A stretch of DNA of 64,000 nt, taken from Bacteroidota bacterium (GTDB lineage: Bacteria; Bacteroidota; Ignavibacteria; Ignavibacteriales; Ignavibacteriaceae). This document shows, in pieces, positions 35,150-44,700 of this stretch. The translations under genes were made by a program, and so were the position numbers. The first letter of the stretch is position 1. Every line of letters starts with the position of its first letter. The stretch spans positions 186,001-250,000 of the forward strand of contig JAIUOE010000004.1 in NCBI GenBank assembly GCA_020161395.1, given 5' to 3'. Under the pieces are notes generated by a model. That model was not told the origin of the DNA and ran no database searches. It saw only the letters and a program-made list of their open reading frames with translations.

Positions 35150-35830
35150 TTAAAGTTTTGAATAAAATTCTTTAAGAAGCTTTTCGAAGCGCTGAGCTTC
35201 CCATACCGGACTAGTGTCAGCCTTTTGAAGATAAAGATCATGATGATCTACGATACCATTGAAATTGGCATATTCCGGTTTGAAATCAAAAGTTTCGAGA
35301 TATTCAGGAGGAATCCCAAAATGTTTGCAAACAACTGCATATACTTTAGCCGCTGTGATTAACTGCTCTTCTGTATATGCTGCCCAGTATCTTCCACAAC
35401 CTCTATAGTCGTGTCCTAAATCGATGACCTTCCCTGTGTAAGGATAATTAAAAATCGGATAATTCCAGAACTATTTCCCATCTTTTAGTTTTACAGGACC
35501 GACATTAGCCATTTCACATCCGACATTGAACTTATCAACCCATTGCCCTCTTCCTGTGTGATAACTCCAATAATTGGGATCAAACAAAATATAGACATCT
35601 CCATTCGGTTCTATCGCCAATGCAGTTGAAATCGGTCCTCTCCCATCAGCAGTCCAGACATCTTTAAGCCATCTGATTGACATACTCGCAGAATGATGAA
35701 GTACCCCCTGGTTTTTTTTGGTAACCTCTTTGACATACTCACCTTCCGGGAGTAGGGTCTCGATTACATTAAGTTCGGGGAACTTTGTTTTTAATATCTG
35801 TGAAAATGGGATTTTGAACTTTATATTCAT
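35150..35830 (-). pseudogene. N-acetylmuramoyl-L-alanine amidase (endolysin), interrupted by an in-frame TAG
   Basis: The frame starts at 35830 and reads an Amidase_2 domain: GVLHHSASM with the first Zn ligand, FNVGCEMANVG, then TAG at 35471-35473. The same frame continues FWNYPIFNYPYTGKV, CGRYWAAYTEEQL, GIVDHHDLYL to TAA at 35150-35152, with no indel (227 codons). Aligned with the hub amidase at 19638-22016 (GIELENWG, YTGQV, RYFAAYTEAQI) the stop replaces one residue, plausibly Tyr or Gln. Without suppression the enzyme loses its second Zn-ligand half and should be dead. The role would be peptidoglycan cleavage at lysis. Confidence 0.8.
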
Positions 35831-35849
35831 TCTGAAATTTCTCTTTCGA

Positions 35850-35897
35850 ATTAAAAATGAGCGGGAGTAGAAAAACCAATTGAAACTACCCCCACTC
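35850..35897 (-). terminator. Intrinsic terminator after the capsid gene
   Basis: On the minus strand GAGTGGGGGTAG (35897-35886) pairs with CTACTCCCGCTC (35870-35859) over 12 positions, two of them G-U. The loop has 15 bases and an ATTTTT tail follows. It separates the major capsid gene from the lysis/neck genes. Confidence 0.7.
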
Positions 35898-35916
35898 AGA
35901 TAGGGCTAACCTTTAA

Positions 35917-37803
35917 TTATTCCCAAGGTGTACTGCCAACATTTTTGAGAACTACGATTTTGTTTGGATTGAAAACAATCGGTGTCCCATACAATTTGTA
36001 CAGAAACTGTTGCGAGTCTTCAACCGTGGCAAGTGGCATCCTTACAAGAGGTAAAAGTTGTTTGAAGTCAACTACCTGTTCAGGATCCCAATCAAAAACA
36101 AATGCGTAACTTGTCCCTGGCACATGTTCTCCATCATCTTTCATAACGGATGCACTGGCTTTGAATGTAGCTAAGTATCTGTAAGCCGTCAAAGCAGAAT
36201 TGCTGTTTGGTTTACGATAAATCTCGAACGCTGATGCGACTTGACCCGGTGATGAACCGTTATCCGCAATAGAGAAAGTCACTTTCTTTCCGGCGGTAGT
36301 TGCTACACCTTTTACTTCGAATCCAACTCCTGCACCATACTTGTTGATTGGGATTGCAACATAGTCGTAAAGTCCTTCTGGAAGGGTTGAGAGTGCATCA
36401 TCCTCGGGGGTGCATGTAAATGTTCCACCGCTTAAAGTTGCTGGGCATTTATCAGATGTAGCAGCGAAGGCAGTTTTGTTAGAGTTAAGTTTCGGATGAA
36501 GATCATTCAGATGTACTTCACCTTTCTTCTTGAGCATAATGTCAGTCTCGATACCACCACCGCCATTTGCGAGTTTAAAATTTCGAGCGGAAACTGCGAT
36601 TGACTGTATGTCAACATTTCCTCCCAACATTAACCTTTTCTCTGCGAGAAGTCCATCTACATGGTCGGTAAATGCTACATTCGACATCCAAGCCTTGAGA
36701 TTTTCAGGATTACCAAAGTTATCCTCAATGATTCTACCGGCTTGATTTAGTATCTCAAGGGAGATTCTTTTCCCTTTAAGATCGATGATATTCTCTGAAG
36801 GGCGTTTTACTCTCTTGTTGAACTGTGCAAGAACTCCATTAAATTCAACGGGAATGTTTTCGGCATTTCCGAAGAAACACTTCTCATTTAACCTGCGAAG
36901 AATTGCTCTTGTCTTGTTCTTATTCAAAGTCTCAAGGTTATTAACCTGGGATTTAACCACCGTTGCAGGGTTTGGAATTTTACCCTTTGTACCGATGAAC
37001 TTCACCAGTTCAAATTCGCGTCTGATATCTTCATCATACTCTTCAGGGATCCCACCCTCAGCATAAAAATTAGCATCGCCGAGTTCATTCACTGCAGTGA
37101 ACTCCTCAACAGTACTTTCTGCTTTCGTCTTTGAAAGAGCTTTCCAAAACTTATTTGTGCTCTCTTCTTGTACAAGAATCTTTAGTGTTTGATCTAATGA
37201 TTCAAGTCTCGTTGCCCCATATCCGGTTTTATTAGCAGAATCCGTTGAGTAACCTACTTCAAGACTCTTTCTTAGTTCGGCGTATGTATGCATATTAACA
37301 GGTTTGGTAGTTAGAACAACATGGGTGATGAGAGCTTTAGGGATGATGTTTGACTTTTTGTCGTCTTTATTGAATTTGCCTTCAATACTCCAGCCAATTT
37401 TCTGTGGGTTTTCAGGGTGAGTTTGGTTATACTCCTCAATTGCCTTGAAAAGACCGTAAGCACTTTTTGCAGTCCTCTGCTGTTTTGACAGTTGATCTTC
37501 CGGCACATCAAAAAAATCTATCAGATCGCCCTCGAAATCAACAAAACCGGACCCGACATCAACGGATGTTGGAAATCCTATTATGTTGTCTGGCTCGGCT
37601 AAGACTTCTGTATCATGCTCGTATTTTATTTTACCAAATCCACCCGTAAATCGAGAAAAGTCAAGCCCGTCAGTTAGTACTATATCGCCGTCAGAGTCCG
37701 GATCACTTGTTGTAATCCGTCCGCCAACTTTTATAGTCCGTTTATCTCTGCCGGTACCGCTTTTTATCAAATAAGCCGGTACAAAAAATTTGAAGTCCAT
37801 CAT
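35917..37803 (-). CDS. Prohead protease - major capsid protein fusion
   Basis: A 628-residue protein. Residues about 22-175 resemble HK97/XkdF-type prohead proteases: VGGRITTSDPDSDGDIV, KYEHDTEV with H63, GWSIEGKF with S139, and LITHVVLTTKPVN. His and Ser occupy the order of the catalytic pair. After a linker (about 180-215) comes a capsid-like region: NKFWKALSKTKAE, VNELGDANFYAEGG, NKTRAILRRLNEKCFFGNAE, EILNQAGRIIEDNFGNPENL, ending DSQQFLYKLYGTPIVFNPNK. It is the only capsid candidate and has its own promoter motif and terminator. The protease would release itself after assembly. The fused form is not the most common arrangement. Confidence 0.72.
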   Translation of the reverse strand: MMDFKFFVPAYLIKSGTGRDKRTIKVGGRITTSDPDSDGDIVLTDGLDFSRFTGGFGKIKYEHDTEVLAEPDNIIGFPTSVDVGSGFVDFEGDLIDFFDVPEDQLSKQQRTAKSAYGLFKAIEEYNQTHPENPQKIGWSIEGKFNKDDKKSNIIPKALITHVVLTTKPVNMHTYAELRKSLEVGYSTDSANKTGYGATRLESLDQTLKILVQEESTNKFWKALSKTKAESTVEEFTAVNELGDANFYAEGGIPEEYDEDIRREFELVKFIGTKGKIPNPATVVKSQVNNLETLNKNKTRAILRRLNEKCFFGNAENIPVEFNGVLAQFNKRVKRPSENIIDLKGKRISLEILNQAGRIIEDNFGNPENLKAWMSNVAFTDHVDGLLAEKRLMLGGNVDIQSIAVSARNFKLANGGGGIETDIMLKKKGEVHLNDLHPKLNSNKTAFAATSDKCPATLSGGTFTCTPEDDALSTLPEGLYDYVAIPINKYGAGVGFEVKGVATTAGKKVTFSIADNGSSPGQVASAFEIYRKPNSNSALTAYRYLATFKASASVMKDDGEHVPGTSYAFVFDWDPEQVVDFKQLLPLVRMPLATVEDSQQFLYKLYGTPIVFNPNKIVVLKNVGSTPWE

Positions 37804-37824
37804 TCCTACTGTTAATCTCTAATG

Positions 37825-37868
37825 CAATTTTAGGGAATACAATAAGTCTAAATTGTGTCGTCTTTTTC
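37825..37868 (-). promoter_or_regulatory. Phage late promoter candidate for the capsid gene
   Basis: The minus strand has GAAAAAGACGACACAA (37868-37853) and, 20 bases on, TAAAATTG (37832-37825), one mismatch from TAnnTTTG. The leader to the ATG at 37803 is then about 15 bases and contains AGTAGGA just before the start. Confidence 0.72.
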
Positions 37869-37905
37869 ACTTTTTGGACAAAATTCATTTTTTATGTGAT
37901 TTTTT

Positions 37906-38220
37906 TCAAATTATTAGATACCGTTGAGGAAATCTCTTATAATCTTGGGAGCGAGTTTTGAGTTGTTGGATACTTCGAGGGTTCATTCCCTCAAGCTTTG
38001 CGATCTCTGCTGTGGTGAGACCTTTATACTCCGTTTCGAATTTGATACTAAGTGAGAAGAAATAAAGCCAACTGAAAGATAATCTATCTTGTTGACATTC
38101 ATTTCTTATTTGTTTGGCGAGTGAGTAAATTTCCTTGATAAAAAAATGGGATTGAGGAAATTTAGACACGAATTCTTGATATTTTTCTGCAACATCTTGA
38201 TCAATTTTGGTTTTTCTCAT
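37906..38220 (-). CDS. Small protein with C-terminal helix-turn-helix-like segment
   Basis: A 104-residue helical protein. The segment TTAEIAKLEGMNPRSIQQLK (about 69-88) has the spacing of a helix-turn-helix (A-I-A-x-L-x-G-hydrophobic...R-S-hydrophobic), followed by a basic tail. It may bind DNA. It is encoded just before the late promoter of the capsid gene, so a regulatory role is conceivable but unproven. Its N-terminal 60 residues match nothing I know. Confidence 0.5.
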   Translation of the reverse strand: MRKTKIDQDVAEKYQEFVSKFPQSHFFIKEIYSLAKQIRNECQQDRLSFSWLYFFSLSIKFETEYKGLTTAEIAKLEGMNPRSIQQLKTRSQDYKRFPQRYLII

Positions 38221-38273
38221 TGTTCATTGTGAATAGCCCTCTTAATTTATAGTGAAACGACCCGGAGATGGGG

Positions 38274-38696
38274 TTAGCCTCGTCCCCAGTATTCCGATTG
38301 ATCGATCTCTTGGTTAGGTAAATATGCAAGTATTTCATCATTTCCCATATCAATGAGATGAATATCTTGCGGACTGTACATTTCAGATATTCTTGAGTTC
38401 ATGTAATTTACTGCATTTCTATAGTTCTCCTCTTCATTTCCTGCATCTAATTGTTCTGCAACTCTATTGTTGAAGTGCTCGGGTTTGAGCGTCAATTGTC
38501 TTTCGTAATTCGCAAGATCATCTGGACAGTATTTCACGAACATTGGATATATTAACTCCCAATACCCGCCTAACATTTTATACCATCCGTTTCCCTTTTC
38601 CACCCTACTGAGTACCTTTAATAAAGTTTTGGTTTTATTGGCGATTGCTTCCATACCATTCCTAATTCTATTTGTTTCAATTGTAAAATAACTCAT
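38274..38696 (-). CDS. Hypothetical phage protein
   Basis: A 140-residue protein starting at ATG 38696; the frame extends three codons further to TTG 38705. It is helical, with NRIRNGMEAIANKTKTLLKV, MLGGYWELIYPMFVKYCPDD, and NAVNYMNSRISEMY, and ends acidic (NQEIDQSEYWGRG). No domain was recognised. It lies 18 bases after the giant methylase-helicase gene and is probably co-transcribed with it. Confidence 0.55.
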   Translation of the reverse strand: MSYFTIETNRIRNGMEAIANKTKTLLKVLSRVEKGNGWYKMLGGYWELIYPMFVKYCPDDLANYERQLTLKPEHFNNRVAEQLDAGNEEENYRNAVNYMNSRISEMYSPQDIHLIDMGNDEILAYLPNQEIDQSEYWGRG

Positions 38697-38714
38697 TGAG
38701 ATCAATAATTAAAT

Positions 38715-41700
38715 TCATTTATTAATCAGTTTCTTCAATCGGTCTGTCAAATCACTACCGAGATGATAATCGATGAATTCCAATTTCGAAAGTACATCAT
38801 CATCTATTAAATGTGGGTCTTTCAAAGAATCTGAATCTGCCTTCGTCCATACATCTCCGTACCATCCTCCATACTTCAAAACCCTTGTACCCTTTAACTG
38901 AAATCCAATCTGAGGTAATAAACCTTCCTTCAGTAACTGGGCGTATCTTTGATAAAACCCATCTTTGATATCGCTTTGAATATCATTTATTTTTTTGTTC
39001 ATCCTCTCTTTATCGTTTTTTGATTTTGCCTTAAAAAAGGGATTTCCACTGATGTATAAATCCATCAAATCCTTTTTTGTTGAGACAGGAGTATGATCAA
39101 GTTTTGCAGTCTTGCGGTTTTTCTCAAGAAATACTGTTTTGTAATAATCGATTGCTGAATAATTAATTCTAAACTTGTCTGCGATAGGTGTCTTTTTAAA
39201 CTCATCATAAGTCATATTAGAAACATAATCCCTTACCTCGGTATCATAAGGTAGGACAACTTCATATTTCTGGTTACCTTGCTTCTCTCTTGCCCTATTA
39301 TTGTATTCAAATTCAGACTTATCAAATAGCGTATATTCTGTTGTGATAACATTATCAGAATTAATTTCTTTTGTTCTGCACAAAAATTTAGTCCATTTGT
39401 GATCCGGATGTTTTGGGTCAGATAGAATGTTTTTAACTTTAGCTTCAACTATCATTTTCTGTTCAGGCGTGAGATCACCCTCACTAAAAAGAGAGAGATA
39501 CTCTATCAATTGCTGATAGCGATCGAATGATCGGAGCTTATCAGTCATTTTCTTTGTGCTATCACTCGGAATTTTCCAAATTCCATCATTAATGGATTTG
39601 GCGACTTCTTTAGATGAATATGTCTTGATGTGATTATCCATCAATATTTTAACATCCCCTTTTTTGTCGGTACCAATTATTTGATAAAGTTCATTACCAA
39701 TTTCTACCATACTGTTTATTGGAATAACGAGATTGTGAGAAACATCAATTATAGGAGGTTTTGATGATCCTAAATGACCCGCTAACTCACTCCCAGTTGA
39801 TAATAGAAATTCTTCAATCGTACCATTATCTTTTGCAATATGTTTGAATACCTGACTTTCTGAATCCTTGATAAGACTCATGGCTTTTTTGTTTCTGAAA
39901 TATCTTGCCAGAGCATGAAGTTGTTTTTCTTTAAGTTTCGCATCCTGAACTCTCGTTCTTGTTGCTCTTTGAAGTTCGAGCAGTTTTGCGGCTTGTTCAG
40001 GATTTCGAGCAGTTTCGATTATCATTTGATCTGAATCCATGTAAATATCATCTTCCCAGTCTCCTTCTCCTCGAACAAAAGAATCAACCATATTTCGTTT
40101 ATCCAGTATCTTTTGATTCATAAAAGAATCCACAGAACCTTTTGCGAGATAATAATATGTATCAACCGAATCTCTTGGATTACCCTGTCTGATGCCTCTG
40201 CCGTTTCCTTGTTGAACTGGTAAATGATTCCATGTGGTTTGTAGATGGTGAATTTTTGAAGTTCCATTTTGAAAATTCAAACCTTCACCCATTGTGGCGT
40301 AATTGCCTATAACTACCTTGTATTTACCCGAGTTGAACTCCTTACTAATTTTAAGTCGTTCGTCAGATTCTTTTACCTCATCTCCGTTCACTATTACAAT
40401 TTCCTCTGCTGGTATCCCGGCGCTTACAAGCATCTCTTTTATCTTGTAATGCAGATTTTTGTTCACGGCGAAGATTAGTTGTTTTTCACCCGATTGATGT
40501 GCAGCTTGTACAGTGTCAGTAAGAATTTGAAGCTTTTGATTATCAGGATGAGACTGGATAAATGATTCGTCAATCTTTAAGCCATAATCTGAGCGATCTG
40601 TTCTATACCAATCCAGATCCCCAGTTGCTTTTAACATATCTGTTTGAATCTTAAAGAATCCATCTGTATTCAGTGTTGCTTGAGGATCAGGGTTCCGATT
40701 AAGTGATAGGAAAGTGCTAACATACTCTTTGAAATGTGCTCTAATTTCCAGCTCTTCTTTTTTATCGATTGCACCTGCTTTTATTGCCTCATCTAATGGA
40801 TTTGGATCATCAAAGAAGTTTTTTTCAAGTGATTTAACAAGCTTATCAGTTATTTTTACTTTTTGTCCTATTAATGTTTTCATTTTAGAGCGACTCAAAA
40901 CTCTGCAAGCCCAAAGTCTATTTCGGCAATGATCTAAAAGCAATTGTTGACCCTCATTCGGTGTGGTAAATACATGATTGGGTGTTTCCATAGGAAATTT
41001 GACCGTTACACCTCTCACATCCTTATGCGTTTTGTAGTCAACAAATCTGAAGAAGATCTTTCGAAGAACATCACCTGAACTCCAGCCGGCAAATTTTTTC
41101 ATGTTTAAAACACGACCATCAGCATCAACAGTGGGTAGTTCCTCTGTACGGGCAAACCGATCTATAAAATCATCCATATTCTTTATGCCAATTTTCTCTA
41201 ATTCAGACTCCGCAAACGGAAGGATCATATTAAATATTTCAACGGGAGAATTACTAATCGGAGTAGCAGTTAGTAAAAACACATTTTTATCATTATTTGA
41301 ATTTCGAATAAGTTTTGTTGCGATGTAATTATTCATTGCTCTGTTGCTAATTTTCCCGGAAGAGACCCCTTTAACATCATCCTGTAACATCGGCTTCAAC
41401 AAAGACTTACTATCGTGAGCCTCATCCCGGATGATCAAATCAATTCCTAAATCTTCAAATGTGATTCCCTGATATGAGTTAGTCTCTGATTGCATAGCCT
41501 CAGTAAACATCTGTTCCAGCTGCTGAATCTTCTTATCAACATCCTTCTTTTCCTTTTTTGTCAGTTTAGTCCGATCTATCGAGACATATTTTCTAACTAA
41601 TTCAGTGATCACTTGTTTTTTAGTCTCCTTGCGGAAATTAATTCCATCGAATATATCCCTGGTCATAAGTATCATATCATATTGATCTCCGTTATTTATG

Positions 41701-44700
41701 ATATCATACAGTTTCATGAGTTTCTCTGAGGGTTTCTCTTCCGCCCATTCACCTCTTGCATTTTTCTTGTAGCCAACAATTAAAATGTTTGTGTCTTTAG
41801 TCCATTTATTAATCTCATCCTCCCAATTCAGAAGAACCGACTTTGGCGTGACGATCAAAGGTCGTTTTGAGTTACCCTCCTGCTTCATCTTTAGTGCAAT
41901 GGCAATTGCTTGAAATGTTTTGCCAACTCCAACACCATGAGCAAGCATCCCTTTTCCTTGGTCTAACATTCTCCGAATTGATTCCCACTGATTTGGGGCA
42001 ATGGCATCACGAATTTTTAATGGTTCTTTTCCATCTCTGATTAATTCTTTGTCAAAATCTATTTTATCAATGTCTTCAATTACAGAGTCTGAAAAGGTTT
42101 TATCCATCCAATTGTTGAACTTACGATTGTACTTGGCTGCGATTTCTGGACTCTCTTCTTTTAAGTCAAGAAAATCACGAAAACCATCTTCCAATTCTTT
42201 TAGTTTTGACTTTGTTTCATCACCATATTGATCCGTGAGAGTAATTCGTGCACCGTTTAAATAGTTCATTAAAACGAGTTCCAACGGATTAGTGAGAAAT
42301 TTACTTGAATCATTTGGGTCTTTATAGTACTTTCGCAAAAATTTATCAAGTTCGCTTTTATCCCTCTTCATCTGTTCTTTTTCTTCTGCCTGATCCCTTG
42401 CCTCCTCTAAGGCATCCTCGAGACTGAAAACATCCGAACCATCATTTTTAGATTTCTTTTTCTTTTTTGATGGGTCTTCAGATGATTTTGCGTAGAAAAG
42501 GTCATAGCCAAAAGCAAATTCAGGATCAATAAAATTGAATTTACCTGATTTATCTACTTCAATTGATGAAGATAAACCCAGTATGGATTCTTCAAGATAC
42601 TCGTTTAATAGAGAGATATCAAACATTTCCTCCCGGGCATCTTTCATTTTTATCGGAAGATCTGGAATGCCTTTATAACCAGCACGAGATTTTGATTCGA
42701 TTATTTGGCGTTGTAATTTCTCTTTAACACCATGCAAAATTTCTCTTTCTTCATCGGAGATATCCTCTTGTCTAAGTTGGTTTTCAATAGTCTGGCAGTA
42801 ACTCTCCCATTTTTCAAGTTTATCATTCACTTCACCTGCTAGCACTTCATACACAGGTCTGAAAAGTTGTTCACTATCAATCGCAATATTATCATTTTGA
42901 ACAATTTCTCTTGCAATTTCGATTCGAGATTTTTCACCCTGGTATGCGTCAAGTATCTCAACAAGTGATAAACCTTTCTGACGGTTGTCTTCATTGTATT
43001 TAACAATATCTTCGACATTGGAAAAATTATAACTTTTACGACTCGATGTTGGCGTAGCATACGAATCAAGAACATCACTACTTACTTTTCCTGTTTTGTC
43101 TATAGTTCCTAAGAAATGAATAAGCGCATTCTGTTTTCCTCGACCGGCATACTTTCTTAGATCATCGGGTAGTCCAAATTTCTCCACGAAATTAATCAAG
43201 GCACCTTTGATCCTCTCTGAAAGTGCGGCATCGTATTGAGATCGTTCACGATTACCCCTCATCTTAAAATGTTTTATTGTCATACCGATTGCAATTGCAC
43301 ACTCAAGCTTTTCGCGAAGAGTTACAGGAACTGTTGAAAATTCTTTCAATTCATCATCGATTATTTGAGCTCCCTGACCGCCAATAATCATTCTAACTTC
43401 ATGTGAAACCTCAATACCTTCCTCGATAAGATTTTCTTTGAGTCGAAGAAATTCATCTGGTTTCATTCCCAACTTTTCAATAGCTTCTTTTTCACGATCA
43501 CTCAAAAATAAATCTGTTTGAGAACTTTGATCATCTGCCCTTTCCCATCTGTGATTTTCGTTAAACCTGTATCTTCTACCATTTTGCGAAATAACATCGC
43601 CAACTTTAGGTGAATTTTCTTCCAGGTTACTAACATTTATTCCATAATCAACCAATTCCGAATAATCAGGAGCTTCGCCTTTCAATAACTCCCCAGCTGC
43701 ATGAAGTTCTTCGTAATTCAGGTGCCCTTTCTGTGCGGTTCTTCCGAAATTTCCGGTACTCTTTTCACCAAGGGCTAATTCAGGATTCTTCTCAAAATAG
43801 TTTCCCGAGACAAAGTCAGCATTCATTACTCCGCTATCATAAAGTTTTTTACCTTCTTGATGTCCTAATTTCATAAAAAGGTTAGAGACATCTTCAGGTC
43901 GTTTTCTAAAAAACACGATATCCGTAGTAACTTGAGCATGTGAATGAGAAAATGCCCCCATCGGCATTCTAATCGCTCCCAAAAATTCAGCTTTTTTATT
44001 TATTCCGGCACGCCAGGATGCAAAACTACCGTTCTCCATTATCCCGATATTAACTATCATCGCCATTACACCACCGGGCTTTAACTGATCTATTCCTCTC
44101 TCAATGAAATATTGCTCTGCATTTTTTAAATCGGATAATTCAGGATCGTACCCGGCTGAAATTCCTCTGCCTCCAAATGGCGCGTTTCCAATAACCCCGT
44201 CAACTTTTTCACCATTCGAATCAGTGTAATATTCCTCATAGCTTTTATTGATAATATCGTGGGTCTTACCATGTAATAGTTTGGCAATTCGAGCAGAAAC
44301 CGGAGATAACTCTACCGCAGTTATCAATGCATTTCCGGGAGCAGTATGTAGAAATACACCTGGTCCGGATGAAGGTTCCACTATTCTTCCTCCCTTGAAA
44401 CCGAATTTTTCAAGCATCTGCCACATAAAATTAGCTTGACCTGTAGTTGAATAATATTCATTCAAACTTACTTCATCTGTCCCGCCTTTCCCGGAATATT
44501 GAGCAAGGATAATTTTATCAGCTACTGAGATTTCATCATCCGATTTTTTTAGAATCTCATAGACTTGTTTATTGATTTCTTCTCGATGTTTCCGTCTGTT
44601 GGCTTCTCCGCCCGTGAACCCCTCCGCTCCCCAAATTAAGACTTTATCAGCGCCTTCACGAATTTTATTATTTGGAAGTTCTTCGAAGAGTTCTGTTGGT

